In this document: one piece after another, positions 1-7,817 of the stretch
Position numbering within the stretch: the stretch's first letter is position 1
How the letters are laid out: every line of letters starts with the position of its first letter
NCBI GenBank assembly: GCA_945900455.1
Contig: CAMDJH010000016.1
Location: 1-43,059, forward strand
DNA: 43,059 nucleotides
Direction: 5' to 3'
Origin: Akkermansia muciniphila
GTDB taxonomy: Bacteria > Verrucomicrobiota > Verrucomicrobiia > Limisphaerales > UBA9464
The notes under the pieces: model-generated
Told to the model about the DNA's origin: nothing
Databases searched by the model: none
The model's input: only the letters and a program-made list of their open reading frames with translations
Made by a program: the position numbers and the translations under genes

Positions 1-145
1 GTAGAGAGCTTTTTCCCTCATTTTCAGATTCCTATCCGCGGATCAGGGGGATTCCAGCGACCGCTTGTCACGTTAAAGTATACATCGCTTCTAGCGTGAG
101 TGGCATCGGCTTCCTCGGCTCGCACGACGCAACCTCGAAAGCACC
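1..145. other. Window edge, no gene seen
   Basis: I see no convincing reading frame, RNA gene or repeat here. It is the region downstream of the vapC stop codon, and no clear terminator hairpin is visible. Confidence 0.4.
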
Positions 146-580
146 CTACCGAAACGTAACGATCGCCAACCAGTCGAAGACCCGAAAGTCACGTTCATTG
201 TTCGACACGAGTCGCCGGATGCCGGCCCGCTGGTAGGTAGCTGCCAACAGGGTATCCAAGATCCTTTTTCGTCCCAGTTGGTATCGCGTCAACCATTCTA
301 GGAAATTTGTCACGCTCTCCCCATCTGGAAAGACCCGCTGCACCTCCGCGGCCTGCCACCAATGCTCAGCCCGGGAGATGGCCCCGGAAATCGTCAGTGG
401 CTGTGGCATTCGCTTCGAATCAGTAACGATATGAACGAATTCTGCCAAAATCTGGGGTGCCACTGCGAAGTCATGTCCGCCCGCCAGGAGGTTTTCCAGC
501 AAGTCATCCGCCGGCCGGTGGAACGGGTGGTCGCGTATCTCCACCGCAACCAAAAAATCGGTATCAATCCCGTGCGTCAT
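146..580 (-). CDS. vapC: VapC-like PIN-domain toxin (RNase)
   Basis: A 144-residue PIN-domain protein, the usual size for VapC toxins, which are Mg-dependent RNases that cut tRNA or rRNA and are silenced by a partner antitoxin. The acidic residues of the fold are visible: D6 in GIDTDFL, E47 in LAEFVHI, D109 in ILDTLLAA, and the N127/D131 pair in SNNERDF. A start eight codons upstream is possible. I chose the ATG at 580 because a GGAGG lies nine bases before it and MTHGIDTDFL is a standard PIN start. The start sits inside the end of the antitoxin gene (17-base overlap), as expected for a coupled toxin-antitoxin pair. The target RNA cannot be read from sequence. Confidence 0.88.
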   Translation of the reverse strand: MTHGIDTDFLVAVEIRDHPFHRPADDLLENLLAGGHDFAVAPQILAEFVHIVTDSKRMPQPLTISGAISRAEHWWQAAEVQRVFPDGESVTNFLEWLTRYQLGRKRILDTLLAATYQRAGIRRLVSNNERDFRVFDWLAIVTFR

Positions 581-806
581 TGAGCATTTCCTCCAGCAAA
601 TCATCCCCGCCGGTTATCGCCTGAATCGGCCCACCTACACTAGCCGGCCTCCGATCCCGGAGCGTCGTACGCCTGTGCATATGCATTTGCCGATACATCT
701 CCATCGCCTCGCGGATCAACTCCGACGCTTTCCGATCCCTTTTTTCCGCAAACGCCCGAAACTCCTCATAGACAAGCTCAGATACATTGATTGTGATTGT
801 TTTCAT
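564..806 (-). CDS. vapB: VapB-like ribbon-helix-helix antitoxin
   Basis: An 80-residue protein with an N-terminal ribbon-helix-helix DNA-binding fold: the strand MKTITINVSEL is followed by a helix containing EEFRAFAEKRDRKASELIREAM. The second half (about residues 45-80, ending LLEEMLNDARD) would be the flexible segment that wraps and blocks the PIN toxin. It is the first gene of the pair, overlaps vapC by 17 bases, and would be expected to repress its own promoter. By family knowledge, the antitoxin is the labile partner. An orphan CopG-type regulator is the alternative, but the overlapping toxin makes that unlikely. Confidence 0.85.
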   Translation of the reverse strand: MKTITINVSELVYEEFRAFAEKRDRKASELIREAMEMYRQMHMHRRTTLRDRRPASVGGPIQAITGGDDLLEEMLNDARD

Positions 807-894
807 ACATCAAATGAAACAGTTGTCATCGTTTTGTCAACACCACTTCCGGCAGCCGACTTTCTGGCACAATCCGGATCCTGCTCACCTGGCG

Positions 895-1710
895 TTACTT
901 TCCAAAGGTGCGTCGCAGATGCGCCCGACTGCGGGTGGCGATCGCGTCGGGACCTTCGTCGAAGACGAAGACCTCCACCGAAACATACCCGTCATAACCC
1001 ACCTCGCGCAAAGCCGAGCCAATGGGGAGAAAATCAACCGAACCGAACCCAGGGCCCTTGAGGTTTTGGTCGTTGGCGTGGAAATAGGCGAACTCGCCCC
1101 GGGATTCCTGAATGATCTGTGGAATCGGTTTGGCTTCCGAGCACATCGCTTTCACGTCCAGCAGAATCTTGAAAGCCGGTGACGGCAGGCGGTGCGTCAG
1201 GGCAATGGCGTCCGCAGCCCGGTTAATGAAATTTGTTTCACTCGGAGCGAGTGGTTCGAAGCAGAGTGTCTGGCCTAGATCCTCGGCGGCCTTTACCGCA
1301 TCCCGCACCACTTCGAGCGTTCGGGCACACCCCTCCTCAACCGAAACGCCCGGAGCGAGGTCACGCTGTTTGGGCGACCCGAGAATGAGGAATTTTCCCC
1401 CGAGTTCCTTTGAAAAGCGGACGAGGTCAACAAGATAAGCGGCGGTGCGCCGGCGCACTGCGGCGTCCGCTGTCGTAATGTGCAGGCCCTCGGTTTGGGC
1501 GAGCAGCCAGTGAATTCCCGAAATGGCGATGCCGGCGGCGGCGGCCTGGTCGCGAATCTCGCGACGGCGGGCGGGGGGAATGTCCGTGACGTAGGTGGCG
1601 ATCGTAAACGGAGCAATCTCCACAGCGTCGTAACCAGCGGCACGGGCGTGGCGAAAAATCTCGGGCAACGGCCACCCCTTGTAGATCTCGTTACAGATGC
1701 AAAATTTCAC
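895..1710 (-). CDS. Sugar phosphate isomerase/epimerase (xylose isomerase-like TIM barrel)
   Basis: About 271 residues, cytoplasmic, no signal peptide. It begins KFCICNEIYKGWP, typical of the AP-endonuclease-2/D-tagatose-3-epimerase TIM-barrel family. Candidate metal ligands fall at the ends of barrel strands: E in CFEPLAP, D in ILLDVKAM, H in FAYFHANDQN, and E in YVSVEVF. I chose the GTG at 1710 because the residues before it (GESSRLRHSPS) do not look like family sequence. The family interconverts ketoses or inositols, but the substrate cannot be told. It stands alone, about 500 bases from pilT, with no clear operon partner. Confidence 0.83.
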   Translation of the reverse strand: MKFCICNEIYKGWPLPEIFRHARAAGYDAVEIAPFTIATYVTDIPPARRREIRDQAAAAGIAISGIHWLLAQTEGLHITTADAAVRRRTAAYLVDLVRFSKELGGKFLILGSPKQRDLAPGVSVEEGCARTLEVVRDAVKAAEDLGQTLCFEPLAPSETNFINRAADAIALTHRLPSPAFKILLDVKAMCSEAKPIPQIIQESRGEFAYFHANDQNLKGPGFGSVDFLPIGSALREVGYDGYVSVEVFVFDEGPDAIATRSRAHLRRTFGK

Positions 1711-2233
1711 TGACGGAGAGTGCCGGAGTCGGGAGCTTTCTCCCACCAAAAAGCGGACAATCCCCCGCGTTGTTTAGCGCGACCCACCCGGGCAGTCTCG
1801 TAGAGCCGGGGGTCTCTCGGAGCCTTCGGCGACCAATTGTCGCATTTTTGCAAACCACCAGGCGGCCCGGGCGGGCGGACATCGCCGGGAGGCCGCGCGA
1901 CGCCGATTAGGAACCGCAAGGCCGAAGGTCAGTTGATTTGTGGTACGACTGTTGGATGTTTTCACGAGCCCCAATGTGCCCCATGGGGTCAGACAACGGC
2001 TGTCAGAGGGTAAGACGGATTGCTGCCCTACAGGCCGATGGCCTGGGCTTAGGGATGACGGCCCTTTGGGCCTGAGGAAAAGCATGTTCATAAGGGGCCA
2101 TGAAATGGATGCAATAACCCCTGCAGCACTTCTGGAAAGAAGCCGCCGGCACGATCCTCCATCAACCGCTCACCAAAAAGACGCTAAGGCTCAATTGCGT
2201 GCCATCCATATCCGGTCCGATCACGCGTCGGCG
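1711..2233. other. Intergenic stretch, no gene assigned
   Basis: About 520 bases between the isomerase and pilT. Open frames here lack recognisable protein character. The stretch is GC-rich with several short self-complementary runs, for example around 2030-2085 where GGCC and GGGCC blocks recur. It could hold a structured RNA or decayed sequence, but nothing matches a known RNA by eye. Confidence 0.3.
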
Positions 2234-3292
2234 TCACTCAGCAAGTTTGAATCGATCCGGATGCCGAGCCCGGCTAACGGCCGTGTCGTAGCTAATTTGC
2301 GCCCGCGAGTAAAGATCATGGAGGCAATTGTCCATCAACACCATTCCATCTCGCTGGCTGGTCTGCATCACATTGTAGAGGTGATGAAGTTCGTTCTGAC
2401 GGATGACCGTGCGGATTGCGTGATTGGCGACCAAGAGCTCATAACCCAACACGCGTCGCAGACGGTCCACCGATGGGAGCAGTTCCTGTGCGATGATCCC
2501 TTGGAGCGTGTTGGCCAGTTGGAGGATGACTTGCCGCTGCGCGGCGCCTTCAAAGACGCCGATAATTCGCTCCAGAGCATGACTTACTCCCGGGGAATGC
2601 ATGGTCGCCAGGACGAGATGCCCAGTTTCCGCTGCAGTCAGAGCGGTCGCGATGGCCTCGTGGTCACGAATCTCGCCGACCACGATGACGTCGGGATCCT
2701 GTCGCAGCGCATGAATGAGCGCTCGATTGAATGAGCGGACATCCGTCAAGACCTCCTGCTGAACGATGATTGCGCGGCGGTTTTCGTGAACGAACTCGAT
2801 CGGATCTTCCAGCGTGAGAATTTTGCAGCGTCGCTCGCTGTTGATGAGGTCGACGAGGTAGTTGAGCGTGGTGGTCTTGCCGGCTCCAGTCGAGCCGACG
2901 ATCAGCACGAGGCCATTCGGGCGGCGGACGAGGTCATCGAGTTTGGCGGGCAGTCCCAGATCCTGTCGGGTGGAAACGGAATCACCGCAGAATCGAAAGC
3001 ACATTTCCACCGCGCCGTTCCGGCGGTACAGCGTGACGCGGATCCGACCGACCCGGGGATGTTTCACCGACAGGCACAATTCCCAGTCCAGCTCGAATTT
3101 CAGCCGCTGGGAATCCGTGATCAGCGAGTACGCCATCGCCGTCACCTGTTCGGCAGAGAAGGAATCTTCGTCGGCAAGAATGATCTCTCCGGTGACGCGG
3201 AACGCAGCGGGGACTCCGGCCATTATGTGCAGGTCAGACGCCTGCATCTCGACGGCACCCAAAAACAGACGGTCCAACTGTGGGTGGATCAC
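2234..3292 (-). CDS. pilT: PilT-like type IV pilus retraction ATPase
   Basis: A 352-residue hexameric secretion ATPase of the PilT/PilU group, which drives pilus disassembly at the inner membrane. The N-terminal PAS-like part contains ASDLHIMAGVPAAFRVTG (residues 18-35). Walker A is GSTGAGKT (133-140), the Asp box LEDPIEF (161-167), Walker B VIVVGEIRD (202-210), and the His box TGHLVLATMHS. A variant of the PilT signature AIRNLIRE appears as AIRTVIRQ near the C-terminus, so retraction rather than assembly is the better call. The start is a GTG; starting at the next Met would cut the first helix. It lies 50 bases after the PQQ-like gene. No other pilus gene is in the window. Confidence 0.9.
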   Translation of the reverse strand: MIHPQLDRLFLGAVEMQASDLHIMAGVPAAFRVTGEIILADEDSFSAEQVTAMAYSLITDSQRLKFELDWELCLSVKHPRVGRIRVTLYRRNGAVEMCFRFCGDSVSTRQDLGLPAKLDDLVRRPNGLVLIVGSTGAGKTTTLNYLVDLINSERRCKILTLEDPIEFVHENRRAIIVQQEVLTDVRSFNRALIHALRQDPDVIVVGEIRDHEAIATALTAAETGHLVLATMHSPGVSHALERIIGVFEGAAQRQVILQLANTLQGIIAQELLPSVDRLRRVLGYELLVANHAIRTVIRQNELHHLYNVMQTSQRDGMVLMDNCLHDLYSRAQISYDTAVSRARHPDRFKLAE

Positions 3293-3342
3293 GGGGGACA
3301 GCGTGAACCGTCACCGGCCGGCTGTCAGTCGCCAAATGCGAA

Positions 3343-4626
3343 TCAAGGCGTCGCAACCTTCCAAAGATGACTTGCGGTCCGGATGAAAAGCGTGCGGTCC
3401 GTCGCGGCATAACTGCTCAGACTGCGCTCGTCGAGCTCGTTTCGGGCCAGTAGCTGGTACGTCTTGCCGGGCTTGAGAACAAACCCGGTGCCGGCTTCAT
3501 TCTGCGCATAAATCCGGCCGTCTCCATAAAGTGGGGAGGCGGAAAAATCCCCACCTAACCGCTCGCTCCAATGCACGGTTCCCGTTTGGGCATCGGCACA
3601 CGTGGCGATGCCCGCGTCGGATACAAAATAAAGTTCGTCACCCACCACGAGCATCGACGGTGTGTTCGGAGCTCCTTTTGCCGTATTCCAAACAATCTGT
3701 GAGTCCGTGCAATCTCCCGAGGCCCCGGCGGCACGGATCGCGAGGACACTGGGGCGGTCATAACCGGTTCCGATAAACAGCAGCCCCAGCGCGAACACCG
3801 GGCGTGGAATTACCGAGTACCCTTCCCCATAACGAACCCGCCAAAGCTCCTTGCCCGACGCCGGGTCGTAGCCTCCAACGAATCCACTGCCGGGGCTGAT
3901 TACTTGGGTGCGGCCGTCGATCTCGATCGATTGAGGCGTGCCGAACGAAAACGTTTTCTTCGCCGTGGTCTGCCTCGGAGTTTTCCATTGCTGCCTCCCG
4001 GTTGCCGCGTCCAGGGCGATTACGGCCGGGTCGCTCCCGCCATCCACGCTAAATATCAGGGAATCGCCAACGCGGATCGGCGATCCCCCGTTGCCATGCA
4101 CCGGTGCGTAACGCAGGGAGGTGTTGGTCCAAAGGATTCCACCGCTGGAATCCAGGCAGGCCGTGCCTTCGTGACCGAAGTGGACGAAGACGCGATTCCC
4201 GTCGATTACCGGTGTCGGACTGGCATGGCTGTTCTTGCCATGGATGCGGGGCGCCTTGCCGGCCAGTTCGCGGAAGACTTCCACGTCCCACAATATCCGG
4301 CCATCCTTGGCCGCAAGACAGAGTGTCCGGAGGGAAAGATCCGCTCCGCCATCGATTGGGGCCGCCGTGGTGAGATAGAGCCGTCCTTCCGAGAGTACGG
4401 GCGAAGACCAGCCGCTGCCAGGGATTGCGATCTTCCAAGCGATGTTGTTTGTGGTATTCCACGACAGAGGCAACTGGCCGGCACTAGAATGCCCATCGCC
4501 GCGCGGGCCGCGGAATTGTGGCCAGTCCGGCGCACCGGACGCCACCCGGCTCGTCGCCAACACCAAGATCATGGCGGAGACTTGCCATCGAAGCATCACT
4601 CGGAGGGTAGACATGGACGGAACCAT
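3343..4626 (-). CDS. Secreted PQQ-like beta-propeller protein
   Basis: About 427 residues. An N-terminal signal peptide (basic start, LRVMLRWQVSAMILVLATS, cleavage near VASGAP) is followed by DWPQFRGPRGDG, the opening common to Planctomycete and Verrucomicrobial outer-membrane or periplasmic propellers of the PQQ-repeat/BamB-like type. Repeats such as GGILWTNT, GKELWRVRYG and GTVHWSERLGG recur through the protein, one per blade. These propellers do not necessarily bind PQQ, and no dehydrogenase catalytic motif is clear, so a structural or binding role is as likely as enzymatic activity. ATGs at 4626 and 4614 are both plausible. It is followed by pilT after 50 bases, perhaps cotranscribed. Confidence 0.85.
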   Translation of the reverse strand: MVPSMSTLRVMLRWQVSAMILVLATSRVASGAPDWPQFRGPRGDGHSSAGQLPLSWNTTNNIAWKIAIPGSGWSSPVLSEGRLYLTTAAPIDGGADLSLRTLCLAAKDGRILWDVEVFRELAGKAPRIHGKNSHASPTPVIDGNRVFVHFGHEGTACLDSSGGILWTNTSLRYAPVHGNGGSPIRVGDSLIFSVDGGSDPAVIALDAATGRQQWKTPRQTTAKKTFSFGTPQSIEIDGRTQVISPGSGFVGGYDPASGKELWRVRYGEGYSVIPRPVFALGLLFIGTGYDRPSVLAIRAAGASGDCTDSQIVWNTAKGAPNTPSMLVVGDELYFVSDAGIATCADAQTGTVHWSERLGGDFSASPLYGDGRIYAQNEAGTGFVLKPGKTYQLLARNELDERSLSSYAATDRTLFIRTASHLWKVATP

Positions 4627-4682
4627 AGTGAGACCGGGAAAGGTGGACAAGCGTCATGATTGAACCCGTGCGTCCGCGAGTC

Positions 4683-4805
4683 CGCCGGTGCATCTTGAAG
4701 TTGTCGGAATGGCAACAGAAGAAAACCAAGGAAACGAAGGCCAATAATGACAGGACGAATCTTAGTTCTCTTCGTGTGCTTCTGTTCGAAGAGACTAGTA
4801 AAAGC
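4683..4805. repeat. Probable dispersed intergenic repeat
   Basis: A non-coding stretch upstream of IS91-like copy A. Its minus strand reads as a recurring low-grade phrase (LFEQKHTKRTKIRPVI) of a kind I associate with scattered intergenic repeats in Verrucomicrobial genomes. That association is from memory and unverified. No gene is supported. Confidence 0.3.
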
Positions 4806-4866
4806 GTTGTGAACGGTCTCGCCGTCGTGGACGACAGGAGTGAACTGGAGCTCACACTCCGGTCCT

Positions 4867-5515
4867 ATGACTAAATCATCCATACATTGGTGGTTATCAC
4901 CTCATCACCGAGCGCAAGCTTTCCGCGTCCTCCATTAATCTCGCCATCAATGCCCTCCGCGCATTCTACGGGGGTTTTCGCCTCTCCGAAGCCATCCATC
5001 TGCAAGTGTCCGACATTGATGGGGCCCGTCTTCAATTACGTGTTTCCTACGCCAAGGGCGGGCGTCAACGGATGACCCTTCTCAGCCCTGTGCTGCTCGC
5101 CGAATTGCGCCCGTGGTACCGGGTCCATCGGCCCGTGCGTTGGATCTTTTCTCAAGGCCACGATCAGGAGCCCATCTGTAAGGGCACCGCACGAAATATC
5201 TTCTACCGCTCCCTGCGTCGGGCCGGGTTGAAGAAGAAGCTCTGGATTCATGCATTGCGACACAGCTTTGCCACATTGCTTCTGGAAGGCGGGGTCGAGA
5301 TTACCGTCGTACAAAAGCTCCTCGGGCACGCGTATCTCGCGACCACCGCTCGCTATCTGCACGTCCGTAAGGAACGGCTCGGGCAGATCCACAGCCCCTT
5401 GGGTCTGCTCAACCTGCCGGCGGGGTTCACGAAGATCCGGCATTACGGGATCTTGGGCAAATGGTGCCCGGCAATCCACCGGAGCGTTATCCTTCGGACA
5501 TCCGGCGCGAGGTAG
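4867..5515 (+). pseudogene. Tyrosine recombinase fused to IS91 transposase tail (IS91-like copy A)
   Basis: A decayed copy of the recombinase seen more fully at 6335. The leader and ATG ACT AAA start are kept. About 210 bases are then missing (shifting the frame) and a further 165 or so are lost in frame between FYGG and FRLSEA. From 4898 the frame is open through the catalytic half: ALRHSFATLLLEGG, KLLGHAYLATTARYLHV, and a C-terminus SPLGLLN. It then runs straight into LPAGFTKIRHYGILG, which resembles the C-terminal end of IS91-family transposases. The transposase body is therefore deleted. Recombinases of this type often precede an IS91 transposase in Planctomycetes and Verrucomicrobia. They are distinct from integron integrases because they lack the IntI-specific insert. 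Confidence 0.75.
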
Positions 5516-5550
5516 TTTACCTATACGTTTGCTGCCTCCACCGCGGTTTC

Positions 5551-5636
5551 GTCCAACCGCGAAATAAGTCAAGCGGTCCCATCCTTGCCTAAAATCAGCC
5601 CCTCTCCGCTCGACCTATTCCGCTTGGGTGTTAGGT
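5551..5636 (-). other. attC-like hairpin site (downstream of hicBA)
   Basis: Outer cores are ACCTAAC (complement of 5630-5636) and GTTGGAC (complement of 5551-5557), read on the minus strand. Inside them, 5559-5576 pairs with 5606-5623 at 15 of 18 positions. The hicA stop lies 14 bases before the first core. The same hairpin is repeated at 7692-7777, where it again ends an IS91-like copy, so it could instead be the replication-origin end of that element. Confidence 0.6.
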
Positions 5637-5651
5637 GCTCCCCGGCCGTAG

Positions 5652-5867
5652 CTACAAGTCGCCCGGATTCAGGCCGGTGTGCTTGGCAATGCGAGAGAGC
5701 ATGCGAGGTCCAATCTCCTCGCCGTCATGAAACGAAAAAACGTAGTCAGGCCAACCCATGCGCGCCAGAATCTTGTGAGAACCGCCAGAGTCACGTTTGA
5801 TAACCCAGCCGATCCTCAAAAGGGCAGCAAACACTCGCCTAGCTTTGGCGGCTCCCCACTGGCTCAT
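5652..5867 (-). CDS. hicA: HicA-type mRNA interferase toxin
   Basis: A 71-residue protein of the HicA/YcfA family: small double-stranded-RNA-binding-fold toxins that cut mRNA. The catalytic histidine is H31 in DSGGSHKIL. The rest follows the family pattern, with an N-terminal helix AAKARRVFAALLRIGW, then YVFSFHDGEEIGPRMLSRIAKHTGL. It overlaps the end of hicB by four bases (ATGA), so the two are translationally coupled, in antitoxin-first order. The pair sits in what looks like an integron cassette, a common place for toxin-antitoxin pairs because they stabilise arrays against cassette loss. Confidence 0.88.
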   Translation of the reverse strand: MSQWGAAKARRVFAALLRIGWVIKRDSGGSHKILARMGWPDYVFSFHDGEEIGPRMLSRIAKHTGLNPGDL

Positions 5868-6070
5868 ACCGCAACCAAAAAAACCTCGTCGAGTTCTCGG
5901 GGCATCTCGCCATGCTCCAGGCGGTCGGCAAGAACTCTCAATGCAAGAGCTTCGGCCCGCGAAATAGCCTCCCGACGGTCAGCGCCGTACGCCAAAGCGC
6001 CTGGAATCTGAGGAACTTCAGCGATCCATCGTCCATCCGCTTCCTGTTCGGTCTCAACAGCCAAATTCAT
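5864..6070 (-). CDS. hicB: HicB-type antitoxin
   Basis: About 68 residues from the ATG at 6070 (MNLAVETEQEADGRWIAEVP). It has the HicB partial RNase H fold: a first strand pair ending in EVPQIPGALAYGADRREAISRAEALALRVLADRLEHGE. A longer start at 6127 would run into the attC-like arm and is unlikely. There is no C-terminal helix-turn-helix or ribbon-helix-helix domain, so this is the short HicB type, and autoregulation through DNA binding is not evident. It precedes and overlaps hicA. HicB neutralises HicA by covering its active site. Confidence 0.87.
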   Translation of the reverse strand: MNLAVETEQEADGRWIAEVPQIPGALAYGADRREAISRAEALALRVLADRLEHGEMPRELDEVFLVAV

Positions 6071-6142
6071 GCTCCAAACGTCCCTGGTTGCGGATGGAAA
6101 GACAAGAGTTGAAATGTCAGCGATCACGGGGCGTCAAAAAGC

Positions 6143-6265
6143 ACCTAACGACTCAGCTCAGCGGCGGCCTCGACACCGGTCGTGACGGCCGACAGAGCGG
6201 AAAATAAAGCTGAAACCATAGAACGCGAACCGCAAGAGGCCGTTCGCTGCAGCGCATGGTTGAAC
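6143..6265 (-). other. attC-like hairpin site (upstream of hicBA)
   Basis: Read on the minus strand it opens with GTTCAAC (complement of 6259-6265) and ends with GTTAGGT (complement of 6143-6149). Inner arms 6157-6171 and 6236-6252 pair almost throughout, with two unpaired bases in one arm, which matches the extrahelical bases that orient attC sites. The extended core GCACCTAAC (6141-6149) is the exact complement of GTTAGGTGC at 5630-5638, at the other end of the hicBA unit. This is the signature expected of one excisable cassette. Confidence 0.7.
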
Positions 6266-6334
6266 GAAGCCGCTGCGCGGGGGGCCTCGCCGTAGTGGAC
6301 GATTGGAGTGGACTGGAGCTCAGTCTCCGGTCCT

Positions 6335-6894
6335 ATGACTAAATCATCCATAAGTTCTGTTGCCACTTCCACAGGTTCCCCAGCAAAGACTTCGGTCGCT
6401 ATACGCCATCACAATAAATCGCCCCTTCGCCAGCGCTTCATCGATTATCTCATCCTCCAACAGAAGGCGCGCCGCACCGTCGAGGCTTATACCGACTCGA
6501 TCCGTCACCTCTACACCTTTCATCATCGCTCTCCCGATAAGCTCGGTCAGCCCGAGATCCGCACGTGGTTACTCCACCTCATCACCGAGCGCAAGCTTTC
6601 CGCGTCCTCCATCAATCTCGCCATCAATGCCCTTCGCGCGTTCTACGGCGGGTTGCTGGGCCAAGACATCGAGCCCCTCCTCGTCGGGATCAAGCGTCCT
6701 CCCCGTCGCATCCAGACGCCCCGTGTGTTCAGCCCCGAAGAGATCGAGCGGCTCATCACCGTCGGCACCAAGGGCGATCCCTTCGCGCGAGTCTTTCTCA
6801 TGACGGTCTTTGGCGGCGGTTTTCGCCTCTCCGAAGCCATCCATCTGCAAGTGTCCGACATTGATGGGGCCCGTCTTCAATTGCGTGTGTCCCA
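6335..6894 (+). pseudogene. Tyrosine recombinase, C-terminally truncated (IS91-like copy B)
   Basis: About 187 residues remain from the ATG at 6335. The N-terminal SAM-like core-binding domain is intact (PLRQRFIDYLILQQKARRT, then LSASSINLAINALRAFYGG). The catalytic domain starts at FSPEEIERLI and includes the first catalytic arginine region (FGGGFRLSEAIHLQVSD), then stops being homologous after RVSH. The remaining Arg-His-x-x-Tyr residues are absent, so it cannot recombine DNA. The open frame continues to 7090 through palindromic repeats, which is not real protein. Copy A (4867-5515) preserves the missing half. Confidence 0.78.
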
Positions 6895-6960
6895 CTGGGT
6901 CTTCACGTTGCCAGGGGTCCTCCATCCCTTGGCTCTGGAGTTTGACCGTTCCGGAGGCGC

Positions 6961-7330
6961 GGAGCGTCGCAAGAACTTAGCCCATGGCGTCAGCCGTGGG
7001 ATTTCAGGCGCGCGGTGCGCGAGCCCTGGAGGGGCGACAGAGAATATCGCCACAATAGGGCGCATTATCCTCGGGCTCTGTCGCCCCTGACGGGGCTTGC
7101 GTTTTGCGCCAACACTACCCCACGGCTCACGCCGTGGCTGGAGATTGGGCATATTTGTCGGTTCGTCCCGGAGGGACGCTCGACCATAGCCCGGCGTTTC
7201 AACGCCGGGTTACAGTACATACCAGCAGGTCCCGGAGGGACGGCTGACAATCAAGCCCACGATAGGGGACAACATTCTTCGTGCATGAGCATGCCACCGA
7301 CTCAACCGTCCCTCCGGGACAATCAGAACA
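6961..7330. repeat. Cluster of REP-like palindromes
   Basis: A run of short perfect or near-perfect inverted repeats. Examples are CCCATGGC/GCCGTGGG at 6981-7000, CCACGGC/GCCGTGG near 7119-7136, CCCGGCGTT/AACGCCGGG at 7190-7209, and GTCCC-GGAGGGAC motifs at 7164-7178, 7229-7241 and (as GTCCCTCCGGGAC) 7308-7320. Such families are common between genes in Verrucomicrobia. Here they occupy the place of the missing recombinase and transposase body. Confidence 0.7.
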
Positions 7331-7595
7331 TGGCCAATCTCCAGGGCGCCTGGCTCTCCAGAACCAGCAGGCGATCTATACGCTGCCGTTTATTGCCGCT
7401 GCGGAGACGTTGTTACAGTTCGGGGTGGAAGATCCATCACCCGCCAAGCATTCCAGCCAATCGCAGCGCGCAATTTCAGCGAGCTGCGGTAGGGGCTGCT
7501 ATTGTCTGTGATCAGCGACACCTCCTCCAACAGGCGCATACGAGGCATCGTGATCCTCTGAAAACGAGCTCCCGTTGGCAATCGCTACCCGTTCG
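7331..7595. other. Unassigned stretch inside the island
   Basis: About 265 bases after the palindrome block. The open frames (for example 7390-7581 on the minus strand) carry no recognisable motif and I do not call a gene. It is probably debris between the repeat block and the resumed IS91-like end. Confidence 0.35.
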
Positions 7596-7691
7596 TTGCG
7601 AATGGAGCCGGATATTCTACCGGAGTACTTTCCTTCGGACTTCCGGCGTGAGGTAGTTTACCTATAGCACTGCGGCCTCCACCGCGGCTTC

Positions 7692-7777
7692 CTCCAACCG
7701 CGAAATAAGTCAAGCGGTCAGATCCTTGCCCGAAATCAGCCACTCTCCGCTCGACCTATTCCGCTTGGGTGTTAGGC
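7692..7777 (-). other. attC-like hairpin site at end of IS91-like copy B
   Basis: Near-identical to the site at 5551-5636. Cores read GCCTAAC and GTTGGAG on the minus strand; the arms are 7700-7717 and 7747-7764. Homology between the two island copies ends at this GTTAGG core, where an integrase would cut. Confidence 0.58.
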
Positions 7778-7817
7778 CGCGTCGTCCGCAGAATCTCTCA
7801 ACGCTTGGGTGTTGAGC
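7778..7817 (-). other. Tandem partial attC core
   Basis: A second core, CGCTTGGGTGTTGAGC (7802-7817), directly follows the CGCTTGGGTGTTAGGC at 7762-7777, with only 24 bases between. On the minus strand it reads GCTCAAC-ACCCAAGC-GTTGAGA: two cores with the hairpin middle missing. It looks like a collapsed site or an empty minicassette. Confidence 0.45.

Larger units (their letters stand above)
6288..7777. mobile_element. IS91-like element copy B, decayed
   Basis: From the leader (6288) to the GTTAGGC core (7771-7777) this segment matches copy A (4822-5636) at both ends. It keeps the front of the recombinase gene that copy A has lost, but its back half and the transposase are replaced by a block of palindromic repeats and unassigned sequence (6895 to about 7595). 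Homology resumes near 7596, shortly before the conserved phrase that reads PSDFRREVVYL, and continues through the shared hairpin. Copies A and B together would rebuild a nearly full recombinase. Confidence 0.65.

Noticed and set aside
6145-6372. 75-residue minus-strand open frame ending TTGVEAAAELSR
   Set aside because: It is the translation of the attC-like site and the element leader, not a gene.
4867-6894. Calling the two recombinase copies integron integrases
   Set aside because: Their C-terminus (TTARYLHV...SPLGLL) and the following IS91 transposase-like tail fit IS91-associated recombinases. Only the remnant at 8920-9192 has the IntI-type ending.
6961-7330. CRISPR array
   Set aside because: The repeats are different palindromes at irregular spacing, with no constant repeat-spacer unit.
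7015-7656. 213-residue plus-strand open frame
   Set aside because: It runs through palindromic repeats and joins unrelated pieces; no domain or start signal supports it.
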